From Candidatus Rifleibacteriota bacterium (GTDB lineage Bacteria > Muiribacteriota > Ozemobacteria > Ozemobacterales > Ozemobacteraceae), in contig JAAYNI010000071.1 of NCBI GenBank assembly GCA_012520995.1, forward strand, positions 1 through 64,000: 64,000 nucleotides of DNA. The letters run 5' to 3'. Shown in pieces: positions 24,910 to 33,258 of the stretch. Below the pieces are notes generated by a model, which saw nothing but the letters and a program-made list of their open reading frames with translations, made no database searches and had not been told where the DNA came from. Within the stretch, counting starts at the first letter, position 1. Every line of letters begins with the position of its first letter. The position numbers were made by a program, and so were the translations under genes.

Positions 24910-25045
24910 TGATACTCAAGCTTCCAACAGTTTTTAGCTGCTTATAAATATTCGAAACCCAAAATATAAAATGTAGAGTGTAAAAAAGAATGTTCGCTCA
25001 GAAAAAAAGTGTCACCCTTTAGGGGGCATGTCACTGTGCTTAAAA

Positions 25046-25083
25046 TCTCGTCTGTGTTAATCTGTGTTTATCTGCGGATAAAA
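25046..25083 (-). repeat. Degenerate CTGTGTTAATCTGTGTTTATC repeat
   Basis: TCTCGTCTGTGTTAATCTGT then GTTTATCTGCGGATAAAA; the reverse complement gives the CCGCAGATAAACACAGAT type also seen at 11495 and 25680. GCTTAAAATC precedes it, as at the palindromes of 9240 and 11534. Confidence 0.6.
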
Positions 25084-25133
25084 AAGTTAAAAAGAAATAT
25101 TTAGTTGCAATAAGCTCTTAGTAAAAGGTCAAA

Positions 25134-25640
25134 ATGGAAAATGCCAGATATGAAACTTTAATAAAAACAGCTAAAATTGCAGTGCTGATAGCGGCGGCTT
25201 CAGCTTTGCAATGCTTGGAAGCACCCATAGCTGCTGCTTTTCCTTGGGTCAAGGTCGGGCTTGCCAATATACTGACTCTTTATGCCGTGATAAGACTTTC
25301 AGCATCGGAAGCCATATTGATTGCGGCAGGGCGAACCTTTCTTTCGGCTTTGATTTTGGGTTCGCTTTTTACGCCTTTTCACTTTATGTCATTCAGCGGA
25401 GCCGTTTCATCTGCTGTCTTAATGGCATTTTTGCATAAAGCGGCTCCTAAGATTTCGCTCTCACTAAAAAGCATCTTTGGAGCTGTAGCCAGCAACAGTG
25501 CTCAGCTCTTGGCTATATCCTTTCTTTTTAAAGCAAAGATTAATCTTTACTGGTATTTTGGAGCTGCGATTTTATTCAGCGTACCAGCAGGGCTGTTGAA
25601 CGCGAAAATAACGGAGAAACTCCTGCAAGCGGACGGCTAG
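25134..25640 (+). CDS. Gx transporter family membrane protein
   Basis: A 168-aa hydrophobic protein with five or six predicted membrane segments, matching the Gx transporter family (Pfam model named heptaprenyl diphosphate synthase component I). Recognisable elements are the N-terminal helix with ALQCLEAPIAA, the PWVKVGLANILTLYAV segment and the GRTFLSALILGSLFTPFHFMS region. The family is an ECF S-component-like membrane protein group whose substrate is uncertain. Its neighbourhood here, NusG domain II and ApbE, is the one usually seen in anaerobes. Despite the Pfam name it is not itself a prenyl synthase. Confidence 0.8.
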   Translation: MENARYETLIKTAKIAVLIAAASALQCLEAPIAAAFPWVKVGLANILTLYAVIRLSASEAILIAAGRTFLSALILGSLFTPFHFMSFSGAVSSAVLMAFLHKAAPKISLSLKSIFGAVASNSAQLLAISFLFKAKINLYWYFGAAILFSVPAGLLNAKITEKLLQADG

Positions 25641-25665
25641 TGCTGTATTGCAGCTAAAAATTCCT
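25637..25665 (+). mobile_element. MITE-like element, left end only
   Basis: CTAGTGCTGTATTGCAGCTA then AAAATTCCT matches the left end of the 28152 copy at about 24 of 29 positions. The CTAG overlaps the TAG stop codon of the Gx-family gene. No right end was found. Confidence 0.55.
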
Positions 25666-25676
25666 TCTCCTTTTTT

Positions 25677-25759
25677 ATCCACAGATTACACAGATGACAC
25701 AGATAAGACCTGAAATTTAAAATCCGCAGATGACGCAGATGGCCGCAGATAAAGAAACC
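25677..25759 (+). repeat. CACAGATTACACAGATGACACAGAT-type repeat block
   Basis: Degenerate 9-10-nt units: CACAGATTACACAGATGACA, CAGATAAG, then CCGCAGATGACGCAGATGGC and CGCAGATAAAG. This is the clearest example of the family in the window. Confidence 0.75.
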
Positions 25760-25783
25760 AATGACAAAATTCTTTTGTCCTGC

Positions 25784-25846
25784 GTCTGTAATTAAAAGCC
25801 AGATTGCCCAAATAAATTTGCTCAATTTGAGCTTTTAATCACAGAC
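25784..25846. repeat. Inverted repeat with 16-nt arms
   Basis: GTCTGTAATTAAAAGC (25784-25799) and GCTTTTAATCACAGAC (25831-25846) match at 15 of 16 positions over a 31-nt spacer that contains a second small inverted repeat. Could be a terminator-like structure or a repeat end. Confidence 0.6.
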
Positions 25847-25892
25847 TCTGCAAAAACTTAAATCGTTTTTGCTAAAATTGGCTTCTTAAAAA

Positions 25893-26111
25893 CAGATTAA
25901 AAAAAACAGTGGGTCGAGGGTAGCACCCGCTAATTTATACCATATCCGAAAATGGCAAAAAGCAGCGTTACAGAAAAAAATCATCTTAAAAGATGTTTTC
26001 AAGGCAATCAAAACACACCTGATTGATCAATTCCCAGTCAGCCTGATAACATGGTTTGTGCTTTTCTTATTATTTATGATGGTATACTTTACTGCGTTCG
26101 GTGTTGAGTGA
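25893..26111 (+). pseudogene. Open frame without start codon, possible gene remnant
   Basis: This frame stays open for about 72 codons and ends in TGA (26109-26111). The C-terminal part would read ILKDVFKAIKTHLIDQFPVS, then a hydrophobic helix (LITWFVLFLLFMMVYFTAFG). No ATG, GTG or TTG occurs before the hydrophobic stretch, and the left part runs through repeat-like DNA. It may be the 3' end of a decayed membrane-protein gene; I do not recognise it. Confidence 0.25.
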
Positions 26112-26149
26112 ATTCCGTTTTTGAAGCTCGCCATTTGCTGCTCTCTTTG

Positions 26150-26158
26150 TGCTATAAT
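26150..26158 (+). promoter_or_regulatory. Extended -10 promoter of the nitroreductase gene
   Basis: TGCTATAAT with no convincing -35. The identical nonamer precedes the genes at 44139 and 49401. Confidence 0.6.
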
Positions 26159-26187
26159 GCCTAAAGAGACAAAACAAGGAGAGAGAT

Positions 26188-26757
26188 ATGAACATATTTG
26201 ACACAATTTATGCCAGGAAGTCAGTCAGGAGTTATACAGGAAATAAAATCAGCCAGTCGCAAATGAGACAGTTGCTTGATGCTGCCTGTGCTTCACCGAT
26301 AGCCGTTTGCAGATATGAAAACATGCATTTGACAGTAGTTTCTGATTCTGTAATTATGAACGCTTTTGAAGAGAATGATTCTAGAGCAAAGGGGCAAGAA
26401 TCCCATCCTTTTCACGGTGCTCCACAAATGATAGTAATTTCTGTAAAACCTTTTGAGTCAGACTTGCAGAACATGGAATATGCAAATGCTGGCATAGTAG
26501 CTGAAAATATTTGTTTGGCAGCGACTGCCTTGGGGATAGGCTCTTGTATGATTTGGGGTACATTCAGAAGAGCTTTGGCAAACCAAGAGCTGCTGGATAT
26601 GCTTAAGCTTCCTGAAGGCTTTATTCCTTGCGGCGCTGTTATTGTCGGAGAAACCGAAGAGAAGTTCGCTCCTCAAAAAGGCCGCCACTGCATGAAAATA
26701 AATAGCCTCGGCTGGACAGAAGAAGGCAAGGAAATAAACCCATTCGTTAATTGCTAG
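26188..26757 (+). CDS. Nitroreductase-family FMN oxidoreductase
   Basis: A 189-aa flavoprotein of the nitroreductase superfamily. The N-terminal RKSVRSYTGNKISQSQ gives the FMN-phosphate-binding Arg/Ser pair; APQMIVIS, AENICLAATALGIGSCMI and the closing IVGETEEKFAP are the other family landmarks. Members reduce nitroaromatics, quinones or flavins with NAD(P)H, and no substrate can be read from sequence. A good ribosome site (AAGGAGAGAG) and an extended -10 promoter precede it. It is monocistronic as far as can be seen. Confidence 0.88.
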   Translation: MNIFDTIYARKSVRSYTGNKISQSQMRQLLDAACASPIAVCRYENMHLTVVSDSVIMNAFEENDSRAKGQESHPFHGAPQMIVISVKPFESDLQNMEYANAGIVAENICLAATALGIGSCMIWGTFRRALANQELLDMLKLPEGFIPCGAVIVGETEEKFAPQKGRHCMKINSLGWTEEGKEINPFVNC

Positions 26758-27110
26758 CACTCCCTTTTTCTAAAACTTTTTTTATCTACAGACCTTTATT
26801 TAGGGACTAGGGGGTAGGGAGTAGCAAAAAACAAAACCAAAAACGCAGGACAACTATTGCAGAAAAGACCAAAACATTTCTTTGGTACCCTTAATAACTC
26901 TCTTTTTTCAGTCTGGAAAGCGAGTTTTGCCGCAAATACGAACAGAGAGGCGACTTTTAATAATGTAAAGTGTAAAATCAAGATAAAATATATCCTAAAG
27001 ACAAACGAAAAAAACTAACTAAGCAGGTAAAAATCAAAACTTGCTTGAGTTGGATAAATCTTTCGAATAATGATATAAAATATCTGCTATCTCTAAATTG
27101 AGTTTTTTAT
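26758..27110. other. 353-nt gene-free stretch with a GTAGGG module
   Basis: TAGGGACTAGGGGGTAGGGA then GTAGCAAAAAAC lies at 26801-26831, the same G/T-rich family as 962, 12670 and 28243. A weak promoter (TTGGAT 27050, TGA-TATAAA 27071-27079) precedes the next gene. Nothing else is recognised. Confidence 0.5.
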
Positions 27111-27614
27111 ATGAAGAAAAAGAGACCTCCAAATAAATATGACTTAATAATGTTTTTGCTCATAGCCGTGGGCATGTTATTTTTTATGGATGCTACTTTG
27201 AAACTTATTCTGGGCGGTGTGATAATGCTGATGGTAGGTCTTATTCTGCTTACAATAGCGGGCATTTACTATAGCGTCTTGGAGGGAAAGCGTAACTCCT
27301 TTGCTTCAGTTCATTTTCCCGGTTTAATTGCAGGTAAAAAGCAACTTTCAAATATATTAGAAAAAGCAAAAAGTGAACTGGAAACCTTAAATAGAGTTTT
27401 GTTAACTATGAGAAGAGCTCCTGAACAGGATCCAGCCCATTTTGCTTATGAACAGCTGATTAAAGAAATTGAAAAGACGACTTTGCCTAAGTTAGATGAA
27501 AGAGTGAAAGTGTTTTATGATGCCCGGAAAAGAAAATTTAATAGATACTCGACTAAATTCGTCTATAGTAATCTGTGGATAAAAATACATGAAGCTTTAG
27601 CTGGCATACTCTAG
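27111..27614 (+). CDS. Small membrane protein with two adjacent helices
   Basis: A 167-aa protein of unknown function. Two hydrophobic segments (about 11-28 and 32-53) form a membrane hairpin. The remaining about 110 residues are charged and helical (LSNILEKAKSELETLNRVLL), likely a cytoplasmic coiled coil. No conserved catalytic motif. It is followed 51 nt later by another membrane-plus-coiled-coil protein of similar size and layout, so the two may function together. Confidence 0.65.
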   Translation: MKKKRPPNKYDLIMFLLIAVGMLFFMDATLKLILGGVIMLMVGLILLTIAGIYYSVLEGKRNSFASVHFPGLIAGKKQLSNILEKAKSELETLNRVLLTMRRAPEQDPAHFAYEQLIKEIEKTTLPKLDERVKVFYDARKRKFNRYSTKFVYSNLWIKIHEALAGIL

Positions 27615-27665
27615 TATATAAGAGCTCTTTTACAGAAGAAATCAAGATTCTGAAGGAACTGTTTT

Positions 27666-28151
27666 ATGGAATATCTGGCATTTTTGCAATTATTATTAGT
27701 TACACCAGTTTTTTCGGTTATCCTAGTATCATTGGGAGCAGCATTGTTTTGGTTCATAGCCTCTCGTATGTCAAGCGAAGATGTTGATGATTGGGCTAAG
27801 AAACATTGCCCTGACCTGCTGTCTAACAAACAAATAATCTGGGACATTGCTTCTGCTGCGCTAAACAAACGCATTGAAATGGAGAATGCTGCTTCAGAAG
27901 TTAAAAGTCATCCAACTTATAATGCACGATTGTTATCTTATGATGCTTTACATAGGAGATGCGATAAGCTTTTCAAAGAACTTCACGGCAGAATGACTGA
28001 GCTTCATGACGAGTTTCGTAAGGTGGGGGCAAAACACAGTTCCTATCAAGCAAAGGTTACAGAGATTATTGCTAAGAGCAACGCCGAAGTTGAAGAGCTT
28101 GCTATCATTAGTGAGAAACTTGAGGAGAGAATGCGGGAGCTCATAGGCTGA
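27666..28151 (+). CDS. Small membrane-anchored coiled-coil protein
   Basis: A 161-aa protein of unknown function: one N-terminal hydrophobic segment (about 5-32), then a long helical region, including KLFKELHGRMTELHDEFRKV (about 105) and SNAEVEELAIISEKLEERMR, likely coiled coil. Ribosome site AAGGAAC lies 9 nt before the ATG. Probably co-transcribed with the gene before it. A MITE-like element begins on the base after the stop codon. Confidence 0.65.
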   Translation: MEYLAFLQLLLVTPVFSVILVSLGAALFWFIASRMSSEDVDDWAKKHCPDLLSNKQIIWDIASAALNKRIEMENAASEVKSHPTYNARLLSYDALHRRCDKLFKELHGRMTELHDEFRKVGAKHSSYQAKVTEIIAKSNAEVEELAIISEKLEERMRELIG

Positions 28152-28242
28152 CTAGTGCTTTGTTGCAGCTAAAACTTCTCTATTAAATGACAAGCAGTCA
28201 ACATGGACTATTCATGGTTATTTGATGCAACAATCGCACTAG
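28152..28242. mobile_element. MITE-like element, complete 91-nt copy
   Basis: CTAGTGCTTTGTTGCAGCTA at the left and GATGCAACAATCGCACTAG at the right form imperfect terminal inverted repeats of about 24 nt. It begins immediately after the TGA at 28149-28151. Confidence 0.7.
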
Positions 28243-28275
28243 AGGGAGTGTAGGGCGTATGGGGTAGAGGGTAGT
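28243..28275 (+). repeat. GTAGGG module
   Basis: AGGGAGTGTAGGGCGTATGG then GGTAGAGGGTAGTG, directly abutting the right end of the MITE-like element. Confidence 0.6.
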
Positions 28276-28380
28276 GAAACACTTTTCAACTCAGTATTAC
28301 AGCCAACGACTGCTTTAAGATATTATTAAATGGTTGAAACTTTAAGATTTGAAAAACAGAGAACAAAGCCTAAAATAAAT

Positions 28381-28451
28381 GTACCCGATAACGAACAATT
28401 AGGCACAACAGTCTACTAGTACTGTGTGCCTAAAAATTTATTATCGGGTAC
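28381..28451. terminator. 71-nt interrupted palindrome between convergent genes
   Basis: Outer arms GTACCCGATAA (28381-28391) and TTATCGGGTAC (28441-28451) pair perfectly; inner arms AGGCACA (28401-28407) and TGTGCCT (28425-28431) also pair. T6 follows on the plus strand (28454-28459). It lies just past the dnaJ stop and may terminate both the 27666 transcript and the chaperone operon. Confidence 0.6.
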
Positions 28452-28459
28452 AATTTTTT

Positions 28460-29584
28460 CTATCCGCCGAGGACTTCCTTGAATTTGTCGAGGAAAGATT
28501 TGCCCGAGCCTATACCAGTCGCTTTTGATTCAGGGTCTTCTTCAGCCAGCTGCATCAAGAGTTCCTTTTGTCTCTTGTTCAGCTCTGTGGGAGTTCTGAC
28601 GAAGATTTTAACTAGCTGATCGCCTACGCCGCCTCTAAGGGATTTTGAGCCGTAGCCTCTAAGACGGAAAATCTTGTTCGTCTGAGTTCCAGGCGGTATC
28701 TTGATTTTTACAACGCCTTTAAGAGTAGGCACTTCAATCTCGCCACCTAATGCAGCCAGAGGGAAGGTGATATCTTTTTCGCATATAATGTCGTCGCCGA
28801 CTCGCTCGAAAAAGTCGTGTTTCTTCACCGTCAGGAATATATAAAGGTTGCCGTTGGGACCGCCTTTTGAGCCAGGTTCACCTTCGCCTGCAAGTTTAAG
28901 TTTGCTGCCGGTTTCTACTCCTGGAGGAATCTTCACGTCTATGTTTTGTTCGTGGCTGATTTTGCCGCTTCCCTTACAGGTTTTGCACGGTTTTTCAATG
29001 ATTTCTCCAGAACCTTGGCATTGGTGGCAGGTGCGTCTCATGGCAAAGAAGCCCTGAGATATTGAAATAGAACCTGAACCGTTACAAACAGGACATTGTT
29101 TGCTGCTTGTTCCAGGCTCTGCGCCAGAACCGCCGCATTCCGTACAGTTGGCGGGTCTGTTGATTTTTATTTGTTTTTCGCAGCCGAATACGGCTTCTTC
29201 AAAATCAATTGTTAAGTCATAGCGAAGGTCGGCTCCGCGAACAGCTCCTCTGGAAGCAGATGAGTATCCGCCTCCGCCAGAGAACATGCCGGAGAAGAGA
29301 TCTCCGAAGATGTCATTGAAGCTGCTGAATCCGCCAAAGTCACGGAAATCAAATCCTGCCGCATTAAGGCCGGCATGGCCAAATTGGTCATAAGCGCTTC
29401 TTTTGTCTTTGTCAGACAGAACCTGATAGGCTTCGTTTATTTCTTTGAACTTGGCATCAGCATTGGCTTCTTTGCTAACATCAGGGTGATATTTGCGGGC
29501 AAGATCCCTGAACGCTTTTTTGATCTCGTTTTCGTCGGCATTTCTGGCGACTCCGAGCACCTCGTAATAATCACGTTTTGACAT
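28460..29584 (-). CDS. dnaJ: Chaperone DnaJ (Hsp40)
   Basis: A 374-aa full-length type I DnaJ: J-domain (about 4-70) with the HPD triad in [10 protein letters not shown], a Gly/Phe-rich linker (75-125), four zinc-finger repeats CxxCxGxG (about 150-215: [32 protein letters not shown]) and C-terminal substrate-binding domains. It stimulates DnaK ATPase and delivers unfolded clients. Last gene of the chaperone operon. GGAG precedes the ATG. A short hairpin sits between it and dnaK. Confidence 0.97.
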   Translation of the reverse strand: MSKRDYYEVLGVARNADENEIKKAFRDLARKYHPDVSKEANADAKFKEINEAYQVLSDKDKRSAYDQFGHAGLNAAGFDFRDFGGFSSFNDIFGDLFSGMFSGGGGYSSASRGAVRGADLRYDLTIDFEEAVFGCEKQIKINRPANCTECGGSGAEPGTSSKQCPVCNGSGSISISQGFFAMRRTCHQCQGSGEIIEKPCKTCKGSGKISHEQNIDVKIPPGVETGSKLKLAGEGEPGSKGGPNGNLYIFLTVKKHDFFERVGDDIICEKDITFPLAALGGEIEVPTLKGVVKIKIPPGTQTNKIFRLRGYGSKSLRGGVGDQLVKIFVRTPTELNKRQKELLMQLAEEDPESKATGIGSGKSFLDKFKEVLGG

Positions 29585-29609
29585 TAATCTGTGACTCCAG
29601 TTGTATTTT

Positions 29610-29633
29610 CCTCTCTTCCTGAAGGAAGAGAGG
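29610..29633 (-). promoter_or_regulatory. Intercistronic hairpin between dnaK and dnaJ
   Basis: CCTCTCTTCC (29610-29619) and GGAAGAGAGG (29624-29633) form a perfect 10-bp stem with a 4-nt loop. The mRNA side is followed by a short A-rich stretch rather than a strong U-run, so it probably tunes mRNA stability or dnaJ expression rather than ending transcription. Confidence 0.55.
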
Positions 29634-29648
29634 ATATGTCAGTCGTTA

Positions 29649-31496
29649 TCAGTCAGCTTTTTTGAATTCAGCATCAACAACGTTCGGATCGTTATCGCTG
29701 GCTGAAGCGGTATGCCCTGCTGCGTTTGCATGTGCTTGTTGCTGCTGAGCATTGGGGTTGCCATATATGGCTTCGCCCATCTTTTGAGCTGTCTGTTGCA
29801 ACTCTTCTATCTTAGCTTTGATATTTGCGGTATCCTTGGTTTCCAGAGCCTTTTTAAGTTCATCGACTTTGCTCTGAATCTGACCTTTTAGTTCGGCCGG
29901 AATCTTGTCGCCCAAGTCGCTGAGAGTTTTTTCGGTCTGATAGACAAGGCTTTCGCCCGTATTCATTGTGTCAATATTGTCTTTCAGCTTTTTATCTTCT
30001 TCGGCGAATTGTTCAGCTTTTTTGATCATTTCGTCGATCTCATCTTTTTTCAGGCCAGAGCTGTTGGTGATAGTGATTTTCTGCTCTTTGTTGGTTCCGA
30101 GGTCTTTCGCAGAAACGTTTACTATGCCGTTAGCGTCAATGTCGAATGTGACTTGGATTTGGGGCACGCCGCGAGGCGCGGGGGGGATGCCGACCAAATC
30201 AAAGCGTCCGAGAGTTTTATTGTCAGCCGCCATGGGTCTTTCACCCTGAAGAACGTGGACTGAAACTGCGGGCTGATTGTCTGCCGCTGTTGAGAAAACT
30301 TGGCTTTCTTGTGTCGGAATAGTAGTGTTTCTCTTAATGAGTGTAGTCATTACGCCGCCGAGAGTTTCAATTCCGAGAGAGAGGGGGGTGACGTCAAGAA
30401 GAAGAATGTCTTTTACGTCTCCGTCCAAGATACCAGCTTGGATAGCAGCACCCATAGAGACGCATTCCATTGGGTCAATTCCTCTTTCGGGCTCTTTGCC
30501 GAAGTGGTCATTGAGAAGCTTCTGGATTATGGGCATTCTTGTAGGACCGCCGACCATGATTATGTGGTCAATTTCGGATCTCTTGAAACCAGCATCGTTC
30601 AGAGCATTGTCTATAGGAGTGAGACAGCGTTTTACAACGTCGTCGATCAGCTGTTCAAGTTTCGCTCTGGTGATGGTCATTGTAAGGTGTTTGGGACCAT
30701 CCTGGTTTGCGGAAATAAAGGGCAGGTTGAGGTCTGTGCTGGTAGTGGTTGAGAGCTCAATTTTGGCCTTTTCGGCTTCTTCGCGGATTCTCTGCATTGC
30801 CATGCTGTCTTTTGACAAGTCAATGCCTTCGGCTTTTTTGAACTCGTCAACTATGTAGTCGATAAGCCTTGCGTCCATGTCGGTGCCGCCGAGCTGAGTG
30901 TCTCCGTTGGTTGATTTAACTTCGACCAAGCCGCTTGCGAGCTCAAGAATAGTAACGTCTAGTGTTCCGCCGCCAAGGTCAAAAACCAAAATCTTTCTTT
31001 CGCCTTCTTTGTCAAGACCGTATGCAAGAGCGGCTGCGGTAGGTTCGTTAATTATTCTCTTTACTTCAATACCTGCAATTGCGCCCGCGTCTTTGGTGGC
31101 TTGTCTTTGAGCGTCATCAAAATAAGCTGGAACTGTGATAACAGCGCCTGTTACCTTGTCGTTTAAGAAAGCTTCAGCGTCAGCTTTAATTTTCTGAAGT
31201 ATGAAAGAAGATATTTCCTGCGGAGTATAAACTTTTCCGTCTATATTATATTTATGGTTTGATCCCATTTTGCGCTTGGCGGCAAGAATGGTTCTGTCAG
31301 GGTTTGTGGTAGCCTGTCTTCTTGCGGGTTCGCCAATAAGTCTGTGTCCGTCTTTGGTAAAAGCCACAACGCTGGGGAATGCTTTTCCGCCTAGGGAATT
31401 GCCTTCCGCGCTGGGTATAATTACCGGCTTGCCAGCTTCTATAACTGAAGCAGCCGAGTTAGATGTTCCAAGGTCTATTCCTATAACTCTTCCCAT
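29649..31496 (-). CDS. dnaK: Chaperone DnaK (Hsp70)
   Basis: A 615-aa Hsp70: N-terminal ATPase with [13 protein letters not shown] (about 5-17), [12 protein letters not shown] and the [13 protein letters not shown] region, then the substrate-binding domain ([17 protein letters not shown]) and a Gln/Ala-rich C-terminal tail ending [11 protein letters not shown], close to the DnaK-type VVDAEFEE end. GIDLGTSNS has Ser where most DnaK proteins have Thr. RBS AAGGAGGA. Part of the groE-hrcA-grpE-dnaK-dnaJ operon. Confidence 0.97.
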   Translation of the reverse strand: MGRVIGIDLGTSNSAASVIEAGKPVIIPSAEGNSLGGKAFPSVVAFTKDGHRLIGEPARRQATTNPDRTILAAKRKMGSNHKYNIDGKVYTPQEISSFILQKIKADAEAFLNDKVTGAVITVPAYFDDAQRQATKDAGAIAGIEVKRIINEPTAAALAYGLDKEGERKILVFDLGGGTLDVTILELASGLVEVKSTNGDTQLGGTDMDARLIDYIVDEFKKAEGIDLSKDSMAMQRIREEAEKAKIELSTTTSTDLNLPFISANQDGPKHLTMTITRAKLEQLIDDVVKRCLTPIDNALNDAGFKRSEIDHIIMVGGPTRMPIIQKLLNDHFGKEPERGIDPMECVSMGAAIQAGILDGDVKDILLLDVTPLSLGIETLGGVMTTLIKRNTTIPTQESQVFSTAADNQPAVSVHVLQGERPMAADNKTLGRFDLVGIPPAPRGVPQIQVTFDIDANGIVNVSAKDLGTNKEQKITITNSSGLKKDEIDEMIKKAEQFAEEDKKLKDNIDTMNTGESLVYQTEKTLSDLGDKIPAELKGQIQSKVDELKKALETKDTANIKAKIEELQQTAQKMGEAIYGNPNAQQQQAHANAAGHTASASDNDPNVVDAEFKKAD

Positions 31497-31548
31497 GATG
31501 TGTCCTCCTTGTAGGTGTTTATGGTTGAATTAAATAATTTCAAAAATA

Positions 31549-32106
31549 TTATTGAGGTCTGTTAATAACGACTTTTGCCGTTCTTAAAACTCTGTCTTTA
31601 TAAGTGTAACCTTTTACAAAAATCTGTATTACTTCGTTTTCTTCGGCGCCTTCTTTGTATGAATGGGACATAGCTTCATGGACTGTAGGATCAAAAGGCT
31701 TACCGATAGCAGGTATTTCTTTTACTCCCGACTTTGTGAGCATATCTGAAAATTGAATTGCAAACATCTCAAAGCCGTCTGCAAAAGATTTGTCGACGTT
31801 TGCGACCGCAAGCTGTTCAACAGCTTTATCTAAGGTGTCCAATACTGGGAGAAGGTTTTTCAGAAAGTCTTCTACGCCTCTGTTGCGAGCTTCGCTCTGA
31901 GCAGTTTCAGTGCGGCGTTGCAGGTTTTGATAGTCGGCTAGAGCTCTGAAATATTTGTTCTTGGTATCCTCCAGCTCTTTTTGCAGCTGTTTAAAAGATT
32001 TATCATCTGAAGAAGTTTCAGTTTCAGCTTTTGTCTTGCTTTCCTCTGATAACTCTACTTCTTCTTGAGTGTTTTTTGGGGAGTCTTGTTTTTTGTCTTT
32101 CTTCAT
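31549..32106 (-). CDS. grpE: Nucleotide exchange factor GrpE
   Basis: A 185-aa GrpE. A charged Lys/Glu/Ser N-terminus (1-45) precedes the long coiled coil (DTKNKYFRALADYQNLQRRT) and the beta domain with the family signature around GFEMFAIQFSDMLTKSGVKE, PTVHEAMSH and VIQIFVKGYTYKDRVLRTAK. It releases ADP from DnaK. It sits between hrcA and dnaK, the common order in CIRCE-controlled operons. Confidence 0.95.
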   Translation of the reverse strand: MKKDKKQDSPKNTQEEVELSEESKTKAETETSSDDKSFKQLQKELEDTKNKYFRALADYQNLQRRTETAQSEARNRGVEDFLKNLLPVLDTLDKAVEQLAVANVDKSFADGFEMFAIQFSDMLTKSGVKEIPAIGKPFDPTVHEAMSHSYKEGAEENEVIQIFVKGYTYKDRVLRTAKVVINRPQ

Positions 32107-32150
32107 CTTTTATATTCACCTTTGAAAAATAACCATGTCTAGAGCTTAAC

Positions 32151-33230
32151 TTAATGTTGGCCTATAAAAACCCGGCTTAAAGCATTTGAAAGCTGTGCCA
32201 ATATAGCTACCACTTGTCCGTAGTTCATTCTCAGTGGACCTATCACGCCTATGTTGCCTATGGACTGATTAGGTCCGGAGTAGGAAGCGGTAACTAGTGA
32301 CATATCATTCAAAGCCAGTCCGGAATCGGTTCCTATGTTTACCATAATCTGGGGTCGTTGATCCAGAGAATTTGAAAGAAGTTCCAATAATTCTTCTTTT
32401 TGATTCAGCATTTGCAGAAGCATTTTCATTTTTTCCGGCTCGCTGAACTCAGGCTGTTCAAGAATATTGGCAAATCCGTCAATAAGCAGAGGGTTGTGTA
32501 CGGTATGAGCTTTTTGTTGAGACTCTTTGATCTTGGCAACCAAAGCGTTTAAAAGTTCATTATATTTTCCCAGCAGCTGTTTTATGTGATTTATCTGGCC
32601 TTGCTCGACCTTGGCATTTCTTTGATGACAGAGTTTCACGTTCAGAAGCATTACTATTCTGTCTAGCATTTCATCGGTAATGTCAGGTGCAATATCTACA
32701 ACTGTATTATCTATATTGCCGAGCTGATCAATCATAATTACCATCAGTTTGTCTGAAAGAATTCTGAAAAATTTTATATGTTCCAGAGCTGCGGATTTCA
32801 TTTGTGGCATTAACAACAGACCTGCCAGACCGGTTTGGTTGCAAACAAATCTGACTGCTTGTTTGAGCAGCTCTTCCAGTTCCAAGTCTTCTCTTTGAGC
32901 TAAGCTTTGCAGTTTGGTTACTATGCTTTCTTCCAAATTGCTTATTTTCTCATACTTTATGAGGCATGAAACGTAGAATCTGTAGCCTTTTTCAGTAGGC
33001 AAGCGGCCTGCTGATGCGTGGGGGGCTGCCAGGTACCCCATTACCTCAAGGTCTGACATCTCATTGCGAATGGTCGCAGGAGAGCAGGAGAGCGAGCTCA
33101 GCTTGGACAAAGTCCTGGAGCCGACCGGCACGCCTGTCATTATAAAAGAATCGCAAATTTCCTGAAGAATGATTTTTTGTCTTTCATTCAGGGCATCAGC
33201 GTCTATATTTTTGTTGTCAGTTAAAGGCAT
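32151..33230 (-). CDS. hrcA: Heat-inducible transcription repressor HrcA
   Basis: A 359-aa HrcA. The winged-helix DNA-binding domain (about 15-90) contains LNERQKIILQEICDSFIMTG, PVGSRTLSKLSSLSCSPATI and RNEMSDLEVMGYLAAPHASA; a GAF-like and dimerisation region follows. HrcA binds CIRCE and is reactivated by GroEL. ATG 33230 is chosen over a TTG at 33302, which would add 24 residues not seen in the family; neither has a strong ribosome site. Its predicted operator is the perfect CIRCE at 36957-36983, so the operon is autoregulated. Confidence 0.94.
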   Translation of the reverse strand: MPLTDNKNIDADALNERQKIILQEICDSFIMTGVPVGSRTLSKLSSLSCSPATIRNEMSDLEVMGYLAAPHASAGRLPTEKGYRFYVSCLIKYEKISNLEESIVTKLQSLAQREDLELEELLKQAVRFVCNQTGLAGLLLMPQMKSAALEHIKFFRILSDKLMVIMIDQLGNIDNTVVDIAPDITDEMLDRIVMLLNVKLCHQRNAKVEQGQINHIKQLLGKYNELLNALVAKIKESQQKAHTVHNPLLIDGFANILEQPEFSEPEKMKMLLQMLNQKEELLELLSNSLDQRPQIMVNIGTDSGLALNDMSLVTASYSGPNQSIGNIGVIGPLRMNYGQVVAILAQLSNALSRVFIGQH

Positions 33231-33258
33231 GTTTATAAAAATCCAGTTAATAAAAGCC

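Larger units (their letters stand above)
25641..26187. other. 547-nt gene-free region with repeats and a decayed frame
   Basis: Holds the MITE left end, the CACAGATTACACAGAT repeat block, a long-armed inverted repeat (25784-25846), an open frame without a start codon (about 25893-26111) and the nitroreductase promoter. Confidence 0.55.

Noticed and set aside
25008-25036. Hairpin-like GTGTCACCC...GGGGGCATGTCAC
   Set aside because: The arms are poorly paired with several mismatches and lack a conserved loop, so no function is assigned.
30277-30858. A 193-codon open frame on the plus strand opposite dnaK
   Set aside because: Antisense to a strongly conserved gene, no ribosome site, and composition expected from the codon bias of the sense strand. 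The same applies to frames opposite groEL (33514-34320, 35974-36552).
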